From Mesotoga sp. (GTDB taxonomy: Bacteria > Thermotogota > Thermotogae > Petrotogales > Kosmotogaceae), in the NCBI GenBank assembly GCA_011620045.1, contig WOZY01000044.1, positions 1 to 9,600 of the forward strand: 9,600 nt of DNA, read 5' to 3'. The notes below the pieces were generated by a model. That model saw nothing but the letters and a program-made list of their open reading frames with translations. It was not told the DNA's origin and did not search any database. The translations under genes were made by a program, and so were the position numbers. This document shows, one piece after another, positions 1 through 5,268 of the stretch; the stretch's first letter is position 1; each line of letters begins with the position of its first letter.

Positions 1-140
1 GGCTTGTTCTGCACGGCCCAATCAACTACATAGTCAAAGGCTGAAAAATAGTCTTCATATCTTGCAGATGAATACGGGCTGTTCGGGGAGCCGATTGGTC
101 TTCTCCCCAGATGAATATCTGAACAGTGAAGGAATCTCAA
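1..140 (-). CDS. SbcD/Mre11-type DNA repair exonuclease, N-terminal fragment
   Basis: The minus strand is open from 140 to the window edge and encodes 46 residues starting MRFLHCSDIHLG. This is the first metal-binding motif (D8-x-H10) of calcineurin-like metallophosphoesterases of the SbcD/Mre11 family, which trim DNA ends with Mn2+ and usually work with an SbcC/Rad50 ATPase. The short distance from Met1 to the DxH motif is typical of this family. The start is a TTG at 140-138; no ATG or GTG lies upstream in frame and only a weak GTGAG-like ribosome site is visible, so the start is less sure than the identity. It begins 10 nt after the stop of the PPC-domain gene on the same strand, so the two are probably co-transcribed and perhaps translationally coupled. 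The catalytic domain beyond motif I lies outside the window. Confidence 0.82.
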   Translation of the reverse strand, partial: MRFLHCSDIHLGRRPIGSPNSPYSSARYEDYFSAFDYVVDWAVQNK

Positions 141-150
141 TTCGATGGAC

Positions 151-576
151 TCACTTTCTGAATTCCAGAGGCGTTGCGGCGCCGGAAGCATCTCTTATAA
201 GTTTCAGGTCACCGGTCCTGACTGCAAAGAGCTCCGTCGTATTGCACACTGTCCCTCCGAACAGGTGGCCGCCAACTGCGCTTCTCGAAGGCCCTGAAAG
301 CGCTACATGAAGATGTGGAAATGGAGAGGTGCCTTTGAGCGATACGTTTCCCGAAACATGAAGAAGTTCATGAGGCGCTGAGATATACTCCGTCTCATAT
401 TGCTTTGTGGCCACGTTGAACCAGCCGATCTTGAAGTCTCTCAACATACCGATTCCACTAATAACCACGAGCGAATCAAGCCCATTTTCCGAAAGGGCTT
501 GAACAAATGCATCAACAAAATCCTCTCCATCCTCGAAGCGAAAGAATACTACCCTCTCACCTTTCCCGAAAATCAT
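151..576 (-). CDS. PPC/DUF296 domain protein (intact copy)
   Basis: The 141-residue protein is a single PPC (plants and prokaryotes conserved, DUF296, PF03479) domain. The diagnostic stretch is PHLHVALSG (residues 87-95) followed by GGHLFGG (102-108); H88, H90 and H104 are the likely metal-binding histidines. Bacterial stand-alone members form small trimers of unknown function; plant relatives carry AT-hooks, which are absent here, so DNA binding should not be assumed. The ATG at 576 is preceded on the minus strand by AGGTGG (589-584) with 7 nt spacing. It heads an operon with the SbcD-like gene (10 nt gap) and is divergent from the methyltransferase gene at 740. The left breakpoint of the tandem duplication (389) falls inside this gene at codon 63; this copy is whole, the second at 2337-2543 is not. 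The two copies differ at residue 55 (Val here, Met in the fragment). Confidence 0.85.
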   Translation of the reverse strand: MIFGKGERVVFFRFEDGEDFVDAFVQALSENGLDSLVVISGIGMLRDFKIGWFNVATKQYETEYISAPHELLHVSGNVSLKGTSPFPHLHVALSGPSRSAVGGHLFGGTVCNTTELFAVRTGDLKLIRDASGAATPLEFRK

Positions 577-696
577 CTCATCACCACCTGTATTACAATT
601 TTACTACATCTGCCGGACGCCATACATTTGCTAACAGATCCAGTCGAAGACATCCAGCAAGGGCTTTGATGTGAGATCTTCTTCACCCAGGCTTGA

Positions 697-705
697 TGAT
701 AGAAT
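697..705 (+). promoter_or_regulatory. Possible extended -10 promoter of the methyltransferase gene
   Basis: TG-A-TAGAAT (TG at 697-698, hexamer 700-705) fits an extended -10 element. I see no convincing -35 at the proper distance. A start near 712 would leave a short leader with the GGAGG at 728-732. It lies in the 163-bp divergent region between the PPC and methyltransferase genes. Confidence 0.35.
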
Positions 706-739
706 TGAACTGCATCCACTTTCTCCCGGAGGTTTCGTT

Positions 740-1306
740 ATGTCTGGTCAACTGTTTTTCTTCATCGTTCTCATTTTCTGGGTCGGATTCGACATCTATC
801 TTTTCTTCTTTCACAACAGAAAGATCAGTGGAAAACTCCAGGAGAAGCGATCGAAATACATTATGCTTGCCTTTGTTCTTGCGGGTATGTTTGGAGCGGT
901 GACTGTCGACGGCAGCTCAAAGGAAGCATTTATGGTTCCGTTTCTTCCGCATAGATATGTCGGTGTCGCACTGATGGTATTCGCCGTTGTTATCCGTTTT
1001 TTTGTCGTCCGCCAGCTTGGCCCGTCGTTCGCGATCGATGTAGGAGCGCTTCCCGGTCAAGAGCTGAGAACGGATCGACTGTTCAGAGTAATCCTTCATC
1101 CTGCCTATGCCGCGGAAATCGCGGGCTTTCTAGGCCTTGCACTTGTTTTCAGTTATCCGCTCAGTTCGAGCCTTGCTTTCACACTCCCAACGACAGGCAT
1201 CCTGTACAGAATTGCAGTGGAGGAAAGAAATCTAAAACAGGTCTTTGGAGATGCTTATAGGGAATACTGCAAGAAGACGTGGCGGCTAATTCCCTACGTG
1301 TTTTAA
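740..1306 (+). CDS. Isoprenylcysteine carboxyl methyltransferase (ICMT/PEMT) family membrane protein, copy 1
   Basis: The 188-residue integral membrane protein has hydrophobic segments near residues 5-25, 40-56, 72-92, 115-130 and 128-146. The C-terminal part carries the hallmark of the ICMT/phospholipid methyltransferase superfamily: LHP at 109-111, then EE at 151-152 and a tail with FG-x-x-Y-x-x-Y and RLIP before the end. These enzymes use S-adenosylmethionine to methylate a membrane-associated acceptor; bacterial members mostly have unknown substrates because prenylated CaaX proteins are absent. I chose the ATG at 740 over an upstream in-frame GTG at 671 because GGAGG (728-732) sits 7 nt before it and the upstream residues are not family-like. 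The YjbQ gene follows after 20 nt, so the two form an operon. A SAM-using enzyme next to a methionine uptake operon is suggestive, no more. The copy at 2707-3273 is identical. Confidence 0.82.
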   Translation: MSGQLFFFIVLIFWVGFDIYLFFFHNRKISGKLQEKRSKYIMLAFVLAGMFGAVTVDGSSKEAFMVPFLPHRYVGVALMVFAVVIRFFVVRQLGPSFAIDVGALPGQELRTDRLFRVILHPAYAAEIAGFLGLALVFSYPLSSSLAFTLPTTGILYRIAVEERNLKQVFGDAYREYCKKTWRLIPYVF

Positions 1307-1326
1307 TCGAGAAGGAGGTGAAGGAT

Positions 1327-1743
1327 TTGAAATCATATAGGAAAGAGCTCTTCTTCAACACCGCAACCAGGCGAGAGATAATCAACATCACTCCAGATGT
1401 CGAAAGAGCGCTCAAAGAAAGCGGGATCCAGGAAGGACTCCTACTCGTGAACGCCATGCACATAACTGCAAGTGTTTTTATCAACGACAACGAATCCGGG
1501 CTTCATAATGACTTCGAAAAATGGCTGGAAAGGCTTGCGCCCGAGAAACCTTACTCGCAGTATGAACACAACGGATTCGAGGACAATGCGGACGCCCACC
1601 TGAAGAGAACCGTTATGGGGAGGGAAGTGGTGGTAGCCGTTACTGAGGGAAGACTGGACTTTGGACCATGGGAGCAGATCTTCTACTATGAACTGGACGG
1701 TATGAGAAGAAAGCGAGTTCTGATAAAAATAATCGGCGATTAA
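1327..1743 (+). CDS. YjbQ/UPF0047 family protein, copy 1
   Basis: The 138-residue protein matches the YjbQ/UPF0047 family (PF01894, TIGR00149). Visible conserved positions are H45-x-T47 followed by IND (52-54), YEH (79-81), D86-N87, AHL (90-92), G108, PWEQIF (114-119) and the terminal DG-x-R run (124-127). The histidines cluster in the family's metal-binding pocket. Some members complement loss of thiamine-phosphate synthase weakly, but the physiological reaction is unsettled. I take TTG 1327 as start because a near-perfect ribosome site AAGGAGGTG (1312-1320) precedes it by 6 nt; a GTG at 1279 would overlap the upstream gene and lacks a ribosome site. It follows the methyltransferase stop by 20 nt. 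The copy at 3294-3710 is identical. Confidence 0.9.
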   Translation: MKSYRKELFFNTATRREIINITPDVERALKESGIQEGLLLVNAMHITASVFINDNESGLHNDFEKWLERLAPEKPYSQYEHNGFEDNADAHLKRTVMGREVVVAVTEGRLDFGPWEQIFYYELDGMRRKRVLIKIIGD

Positions 1744-1829
1744 GATTCGAATTGTAACGCTTTTCAGAGGCTTTGTCAGGTATATCGGCCTAAACGGCTC
1801 CAGACAACCGGGGAGTCTCTTGTTTGCCT

Positions 1830-1858
1830 TTGCAACCGTCTTTCTAAGATGTTATGGT
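1830..1858 (+). promoter_or_regulatory. Likely promoter of the DUF6573-like gene, copy 1
   Basis: TTGCAA (1830-1835), a 17-bp spacer and TATGGT (1853-1858) form a fair sigma-70-type promoter. Transcription would start near 1865, leaving a short leader that contains the GGAGGTG ribosome site at 1877-1883. Confidence 0.5.
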
Positions 1859-1889
1859 AATAGTAACACTTATTATGGAGGTGCTAGCA

Positions 1890-2264
1890 ATGAGCATCGG
1901 AGAAACATCACTCGGCTCCCCGAAGATTCAAGTAATAGACGGGGGCATGATTGATGTTACACCTTATGCGAAGAGGGTTGGAATCAAACTGCCGGTAGTT
2001 ATCACGGAGAATCTATGGAATGAAACGGTCAAGACCGACGCGAATTCCAGGATGTACGGTCAGAAGGAAGAGAAGCGGCTCGATAGCCTGCTTTCCGCAT
2101 TAAGCATGGAACTGCTTAAGGGAAGAGCAAAGGATCTCTCGTTCACTTTCCTGACCTGCAAAGACCCGAAAACCACCAGCTGCAGACTTCTGAAAGCCTG
2201 CTACAAAGAGAAAGATGACGGCAAACCGTTCATAAGAGTTTCCACCTATAATGAGTCCAGTTGA
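1890..2264 (+). CDS. DUF6573-like protein, copy 1
   Basis: The 124-residue soluble protein has no signal peptide or membrane segment. Its centre (VIDGGMIDVTPYAKRVGIKLPVVIT, residues 15-39, then LW at 42-43, and DDGKPFIRV at 109-117) follows the pattern I know from DUF6573 proteins, which are found mostly on actinobacterial phages and plasmids and have no known function. I made this match by eye, so treat the family as probable rather than certain. ATG 1890 is chosen because GGAGGTG (1877-1883) precedes it by 6 nt; an upstream in-frame ATG at 1854 lies in the promoter. It is separated from the YjbQ gene by 146 bp and seems to have its own promoter. The copy at 3857-4231 is identical. Confidence 0.65.
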   Translation: MSIGETSLGSPKIQVIDGGMIDVTPYAKRVGIKLPVVITENLWNETVKTDANSRMYGQKEEKRLDSLLSALSMELLKGRAKDLSFTFLTCKDPKTTSCRLLKACYKEKDDGKPFIRVSTYNESS

Positions 2265-2291
2265 GACGGGAGCTGTCTCGAGCGATTTCTT
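2261..2291 (+). terminator. Possible weak terminator, copy 1
   Basis: TTGAGAC (2261-2267) can pair with GTCTCGA (2275-2281) around a 7-nt loop, followed after 4 nt by TTTCTT. The stem overlaps the DUF6573-like stop codon. The stem is short and the T run is broken, so termination would be partial at best. Confidence 0.35.
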
Positions 2292-2303
2292 AACAATAGC
2301 GAC

Positions 2304-2333
2304 TTGCTTTGGAAAGAGCCGATGGGCTATAAT
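2304..2333 (+). promoter_or_regulatory. Captured duplicate of the met operon promoter
   Basis: TTGCTT (2304-2309), 18 bp and TATAAT (2328-2333) are the exact copy of the metQNI promoter at 4271-4300. The duplicated block ends at 2355-2357, after the leader's Shine-Dalgarno copy (GAGG, 2349-2352) but before the leader ORF, antiterminator and terminator. This copy therefore lacks the attenuator and points into the PPC fragment (antisense) and the second copies of the downstream genes. Confidence 0.75.
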
Positions 2334-2336
2334 GAG

Positions 2337-2543
2337 CTAAATGATCGCGAGGTTTTCCGTCTCATATTGCTTTGTGGCCATGTTGAACCAGCCGATCTTG
2401 AAGTCTCTCAACATACCGATTCCACTAATAACCACGAGCGAATCAAGCCCATTTTCCGAAAGGGCTTGAACAAATGCATCAACAAAATCCTCTCCATCCT
2501 CGAAGCGAAAGAATACTACCCTCTCACCTTTCCCGAAAATCAT
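2337..2543 (-). pseudogene. Truncated PPC/DUF296 gene made by the duplication junction
   Basis: This minus-strand frame starts with the same ATG (2543) and upstream region as the intact PPC gene. It matches its first 63 residues except V55M (T2381 versus C414), then reads into unrelated sequence (NLAII) and stops at 2339-2337. It lacks the PHLHVALSG and GGHLFGG parts of the domain, so it cannot form the fold or the metal site. It may still be transcribed and translated from the duplicated start region, and it is convergent with the captured met promoter at 2304-2333. Confidence 0.88.
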
Positions 2544-2663
2544 CTCATCACCACCTGTATTACAATTTTACTACATCTGCCGGACGCCATACATTTGCTA
2601 ACAGATCCAGTCGAAGACATCCAGCAAGGGCTTTGATGTGAGATCTTCTTCACCCAGGCTTGA

Positions 2664-2672
2664 TGATAGAAT
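2664..2672 (+). promoter_or_regulatory. Possible extended -10 promoter, copy 2
   Basis: This is the identical copy of the TG-A-TAGAAT element at 697-705. Here it may be supplemented by read-through from the captured met promoter 330 bp upstream. Confidence 0.35.
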
Positions 2673-2706
2673 TGAACTGCATCCACTTTCTCCCGGAGGT
2701 TTCGTT

Positions 2707-3273
2707 ATGTCTGGTCAACTGTTTTTCTTCATCGTTCTCATTTTCTGGGTCGGATTCGACATCTATCTTTTCTTCTTTCACAACAGAAAGATCAGTGGAA
2801 AACTCCAGGAGAAGCGATCGAAATACATTATGCTTGCCTTTGTTCTTGCGGGTATGTTTGGAGCGGTGACTGTCGACGGCAGCTCAAAGGAAGCATTTAT
2901 GGTTCCGTTTCTTCCGCATAGATATGTCGGTGTCGCACTGATGGTATTCGCCGTTGTTATCCGTTTTTTTGTCGTCCGCCAGCTTGGCCCGTCGTTCGCG
3001 ATCGATGTAGGAGCGCTTCCCGGTCAAGAGCTGAGAACGGATCGACTGTTCAGAGTAATCCTTCATCCTGCCTATGCCGCGGAAATCGCGGGCTTTCTAG
3101 GCCTTGCACTTGTTTTCAGTTATCCGCTCAGTTCGAGCCTTGCTTTCACACTCCCAACGACAGGCATCCTGTACAGAATTGCAGTGGAGGAAAGAAATCT
3201 AAAACAGGTCTTTGGAGATGCTTATAGGGAATACTGCAAGAAGACGTGGCGGCTAATTCCCTACGTGTTTTAA
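2707..3273 (+). CDS. ICMT/PEMT family membrane protein, copy 2
   Basis: This gene is identical in sequence to 740-1306, including the GGAGG ribosome site (2695-2699). The 188-residue protein keeps the LHP, EE and RLIP motifs, so there is no sign of decay. It differs in context: upstream lies the truncated PPC fragment and, beyond it, a copy of the met promoter without its attenuator, so expression may be uncoupled from that of copy 1. Confidence 0.82.
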   Translation: MSGQLFFFIVLIFWVGFDIYLFFFHNRKISGKLQEKRSKYIMLAFVLAGMFGAVTVDGSSKEAFMVPFLPHRYVGVALMVFAVVIRFFVVRQLGPSFAIDVGALPGQELRTDRLFRVILHPAYAAEIAGFLGLALVFSYPLSSSLAFTLPTTGILYRIAVEERNLKQVFGDAYREYCKKTWRLIPYVF

Positions 3274-3293
3274 TCGAGAAGGAGGTGAAGGAT

Positions 3294-3710
3294 TTGAAAT
3301 CATATAGGAAAGAGCTCTTCTTCAACACCGCAACCAGGCGAGAGATAATCAACATCACTCCAGATGTCGAAAGAGCGCTCAAAGAAAGCGGGATCCAGGA
3401 AGGACTCCTACTCGTGAACGCCATGCACATAACTGCAAGTGTTTTTATCAACGACAACGAATCCGGGCTTCATAATGACTTCGAAAAATGGCTGGAAAGG
3501 CTTGCGCCCGAGAAACCTTACTCGCAGTATGAACACAACGGATTCGAGGACAATGCGGACGCCCACCTGAAGAGAACCGTTATGGGGAGGGAAGTGGTGG
3601 TAGCCGTTACTGAGGGAAGACTGGACTTTGGACCATGGGAGCAGATCTTCTACTATGAACTGGACGGTATGAGAAGAAAGCGAGTTCTGATAAAAATAAT
3701 CGGCGATTAA
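3294..3710 (+). CDS. YjbQ/UPF0047 family protein, copy 2
   Basis: This gene is identical to 1327-1743, with the same TTG start and AAGGAGGTG ribosome site (3279-3287). All conserved histidines and the PWEQIF motif are kept. It lies 20 nt after the second methyltransferase copy. Confidence 0.9.
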   Translation: MKSYRKELFFNTATRREIINITPDVERALKESGIQEGLLLVNAMHITASVFINDNESGLHNDFEKWLERLAPEKPYSQYEHNGFEDNADAHLKRTVMGREVVVAVTEGRLDFGPWEQIFYYELDGMRRKRVLIKIIGD

Positions 3711-3796
3711 GATTCGAATTGTAACGCTTTTCAGAGGCTTTGTCAGGTATATCGGCCTAAACGGCTCCAGACAACCGGGGAGTCTCTTGTTTGCCT

Positions 3797-3825
3797 TTGC
3801 AACCGTCTTTCTAAGATGTTATGGT
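3797..3825 (+). promoter_or_regulatory. Likely promoter of the DUF6573-like gene, copy 2
   Basis: TTGCAA (3797-3802), 17 bp and TATGGT (3820-3825) are identical to the element at 1830-1858. Confidence 0.5.
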
Positions 3826-3856
3826 AATAGTAACACTTATTATGGAGGTGCTAGCA

Positions 3857-4231
3857 ATGAGCATCGGAGAAACATCACTCGGCTCCCCGAAGATTCAAGT
3901 AATAGACGGGGGCATGATTGATGTTACACCTTATGCGAAGAGGGTTGGAATCAAACTGCCGGTAGTTATCACGGAGAATCTATGGAATGAAACGGTCAAG
4001 ACCGACGCGAATTCCAGGATGTACGGTCAGAAGGAAGAGAAGCGGCTCGATAGCCTGCTTTCCGCATTAAGCATGGAACTGCTTAAGGGAAGAGCAAAGG
4101 ATCTCTCGTTCACTTTCCTGACCTGCAAAGACCCGAAAACCACCAGCTGCAGACTTCTGAAAGCCTGCTACAAAGAGAAAGATGACGGCAAACCGTTCAT
4201 AAGAGTTTCCACCTATAATGAGTCCAGTTGA
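3857..4231 (+). CDS. DUF6573-like protein, copy 2
   Basis: This gene is identical to 1890-2264 (124 residues, ATG with GGAGGTG 6 nt upstream). It stands in the original position next to the met operon: its stop is 39 bp before the -35 of the metQNI promoter. Function is unknown; see copy 1 for the family evidence. Confidence 0.65.
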   Translation: MSIGETSLGSPKIQVIDGGMIDVTPYAKRVGIKLPVVITENLWNETVKTDANSRMYGQKEEKRLDSLLSALSMELLKGRAKDLSFTFLTCKDPKTTSCRLLKACYKEKDDGKPFIRVSTYNESS

Positions 4232-4258
4232 GACGGGAGCTGTCTCGAGCGATTTCTT
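4228..4258 (+). terminator. Possible weak terminator, copy 2
   Basis: This is the copy of the 2261-2291 hairpin (TTGAGAC / GTCTCGA, then TTTCTT). It would separate the DUF6573-like gene from the met promoter. The same reservations apply. Confidence 0.35.
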
Positions 4259-4270
4259 AACAATAGCGAC

Positions 4271-4300
4271 TTGCTTTGGAAAGAGCCGATGGGCTATAAT
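4271..4300 (+). promoter_or_regulatory. Promoter of the met leader and metQNI operon
   Basis: TTGCTT (4271-4276) and a consensus TATAAT (4295-4300) are 18 bp apart. Transcription would begin near 4307, 9 nt before the GAGG ribosome site of the leader peptide. The resulting leader of about 170 nt holds the leader ORF, the alternative hairpins and the terminator. Strong -10 agreement suits a promoter controlled mainly after initiation. Confidence 0.78.
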
Positions 4301-4326
4301 GAGCTAAATAATCGCGAGGTTTTCTT

Positions 4327-4407
4327 ATGATTGAAGAGACTTTTAGAGAGAAAAACAGAATAGCTATGATGATGTACGGCAACGCCCTTGTTTCTTCGGG
4401 TGCTTAG
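4327..4407 (+). CDS. Methionine leader peptide (26 codons, three tandem Met codons)
   Basis: ATG 4327 opens a 26-residue frame that ends at TAG 4405-4407. GAGG (4316-4319) lies 7 nt upstream, an ideal ribosome site. Codons 14-16 are ATG-ATG-ATG (4366-4374), giving four Met in 26 residues. It sits between a strong promoter and a rho-independent terminator ahead of a methionine transporter operon. This is the layout of leader peptides such as TrpL or HisL, in which the ribosome stalls on codons for the scarce amino acid. The peptide itself (residues 1-6 MIEETF, then a basic stretch, then AMMMYG at 13-18) has no recognisable domain and need not have a function of its own. The ORF was too short for routine gene calling. 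The reading frame and pairing are seen; the regulatory role is inferred. Confidence 0.75.
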   Translation: MIEETFREKNRIAMMMYGNALVSSGA

Positions 4408-4436
4408 CTGTACCTGAAAAAATAGAAGCAGGGCGT
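4360..4436 (+). promoter_or_regulatory. Attenuator: alternative protector and antiterminator helices
   Basis: Two exclusive folds are visible. Antiterminator: 4382-4388 (ACGCCCT) pairs with 4430-4436 (AGGGCGT), and after a one-base bulge (T4389) 4390-4395 pairs with 4424-4429. This gives 13 bp in all with one G-U pair, and it uses the 5' arm of the terminator. Protector: 4360-4366 pairs with 4405-4411 (7 bp, one G-U), enclosing 4383-4387 with 4398-4402, which hides the antiterminator's 5' arm. A ribosome stalled at the Met codons (4366-4374) would cover 4360-4366 and leave 4382 onward largely free, so the antiterminator forms and metQNI is read. A ribosome that reaches the stop at 4405 would cover the 4388-4395 arm, so the terminator forms. 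Stability was judged by eye, not computed. Confidence 0.68.
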
Positions 4437-4459
4437 CTCAAAGGAGACGCCCTTTTTTT
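4431..4459 (+). terminator. Rho-independent terminator of the met attenuator
   Basis: GGGCGTCTC (4431-4439) and GAGACGCCC (4444-4452) form a perfect 9-bp stem with a 4-nt loop (AAAG), directly followed by seven T (4453-4459). It lies between the leader peptide and the metQ ribosome site. Its 5' arm (4431-4436) is shared with the antiterminator, so the two cannot form together. Confidence 0.92.
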
Positions 4460-4477
4460 ATATCAGGAGGGATTTGT

Positions 4478-5257
4478 ATGAAGAAGTTTCTTGTGTTGAT
4501 CGTTCTACTGGGAGTCGTATTTGCGTTCGGTACCACGAAGATCAGAATAGGCGCCACTCCAGTACCCCACGCCGAAATTCTGGAGGTAATCAAGGCCGAC
4601 CTCGCCGAGCTGGGCTACGAACTGGAAATCGTTGTGTTCAATGACTATGTTCTTCCAAACATCGCCCTTTCCACAGGGGAACTAGATGCGAATTATTTCC
4701 AGCACGTTCCTTATCTTGAGTCCTTCACTTCTCAAAGAGGAATAAAAGGGTTGGTTTCGGCAAAGGCAATACACGTTGAACCGATGGGGTTTTTCCTTAA
4801 GAAACCTATTGAGGAGCTTTCCCCGGGTGAGAAGATAGCCGTTCCGAACGATCCGACAAACGAGGGCCGGGCTCTCATTCTGCTTCACAACAACGGGCTT
4901 ATTGAGCTCAAGGACCCTTCGAAGCTGGAATCTACAGTTCTAGACATCAAAGAGAATCCCAGGCAGTTGACCTTTGTGGAAATCGAGGCCGGATTTATTC
5001 CAAGGGTATACACAGACGACAAGACCGTCGCCGGAGCCGTCATAAACACTAATTACGCGCTTACCATCAACCTTAATGCGGTCAGGGACGCGGAGTTCAT
5101 AGAAGGTGGAGAATCTCCGTACGCAAACATAATCACAATTCGAGAGGTTGATAAAGACAAAGCATGGGTCGAAGCTCTCATCAGTGTGTTGACGTCGGAG
5201 AAGGTAAGAGACTTCATAAACGAGAAATATGATGGTGCGGTAGTGCCCGTTTTCTGA
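4478..5257 (+). CDS. metQ: D-methionine ABC transporter substrate-binding protein MetQ
   Basis: This 259-residue NlpA/MetQ-family (PF03180) solute-binding protein captures methionine outside the inner membrane and delivers it to MetNI. Family marks include IRIGATPVPHAEIL (22-35), the ELDANYFQHVPYLE run (68-81), IAVPNDPTNEGRAL (119-132) and INTNYAL (189-195). The N-terminus is a signal peptide (basic MKK, hydrophobic core to about residue 18, FAFG before the mature TTKIRIG). Unlike most family members it has no cysteine lipobox, so it is predicted to be a free periplasmic protein rather than a lipoprotein. ATG 4478 follows AGGAGG (4465-4470) by 7 nt. It is the first gene after the attenuator and is followed by metN after 11 nt. 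Identity is supported by the adjacent metN and metI. Confidence 0.93.
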   Translation: MKKFLVLIVLLGVVFAFGTTKIRIGATPVPHAEILEVIKADLAELGYELEIVVFNDYVLPNIALSTGELDANYFQHVPYLESFTSQRGIKGLVSAKAIHVEPMGFFLKKPIEELSPGEKIAVPNDPTNEGRALILLHNNGLIELKDPSKLESTVLDIKENPRQLTFVEIEAGFIPRVYTDDKTVAGAVINTNYALTINLNAVRDAEFIEGGESPYANIITIREVDKDKAWVEALISVLTSEKVRDFINEKYDGAVVPVF

Positions 5258-5268
5258 GGTTTGATGCT

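Larger units (their letters stand above)
389..2355 (+). repeat. Tandem duplication, copy 1 (1967-bp unit)
   Basis: Bases 389-2357 match 2356-4324 with a constant offset of 1967. By line-by-line comparison I found only two differences: C414 versus T2381, and G2343 versus A4310. The unit holds codons 1-63 of the PPC gene (minus strand), the three plus-strand genes and the promoter and Shine-Dalgarno site of the met leader. The match begins at 389 (C388 differs from T2355), so the breakpoint lies within the PPC gene. No insertion sequence, target-site duplication or long flanking repeat borders the unit. Confidence 0.97.
2356..4324 (+). repeat. Tandem duplication, copy 2
   Basis: This is the second 1967-bp unit (2356-4322) plus the 2 bp (TC, 4323-4324) shared by both breakpoints. 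Matching stops at 4325 (T, against C2358). The right breakpoint lies between the Shine-Dalgarno site (GAGG, 4316-4319) and the ATG (4327) of the met leader peptide. Copy 2 keeps the original right flank, copy 1 the original left flank, so both flanking operons remain whole. Confidence 0.97.

Noticed and set aside
62..310. 82-codon plus-strand ORF at the left end
   Set aside because: It runs antisense through the SbcD-like and PPC genes, both of which have clear family motifs on the minus strand.
1773..1807. Imperfect hairpin (TTGTC-A-GG against CC-A-GACAA) after the YjbQ gene
   Set aside because: It has a mismatch and an internal bulge and no T run follows, so it is not supportable as a terminator. 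The same applies to the copy at 3740-3774.
2304..2636. 110-codon plus-strand frame across the duplication junction
   Set aside because: It is the antisense shadow of the PPC gene, starts inside the -35 hexamer of the captured promoter, and has no ribosome site of its own at the start.
4325..4430. Resemblance to a SAM-I (S-box) riboswitch core: GATGA, CGGCAAC and GGGTGCT in the right order before metQ
   Set aside because: The usual kink-turn P2 helix and P4 are missing and P1 pairs poorly. The same bases are better explained by a translated leader ORF with an ideal ribosome site and a 13-bp antiterminator. It remains the main rival and a covariance search would settle it.
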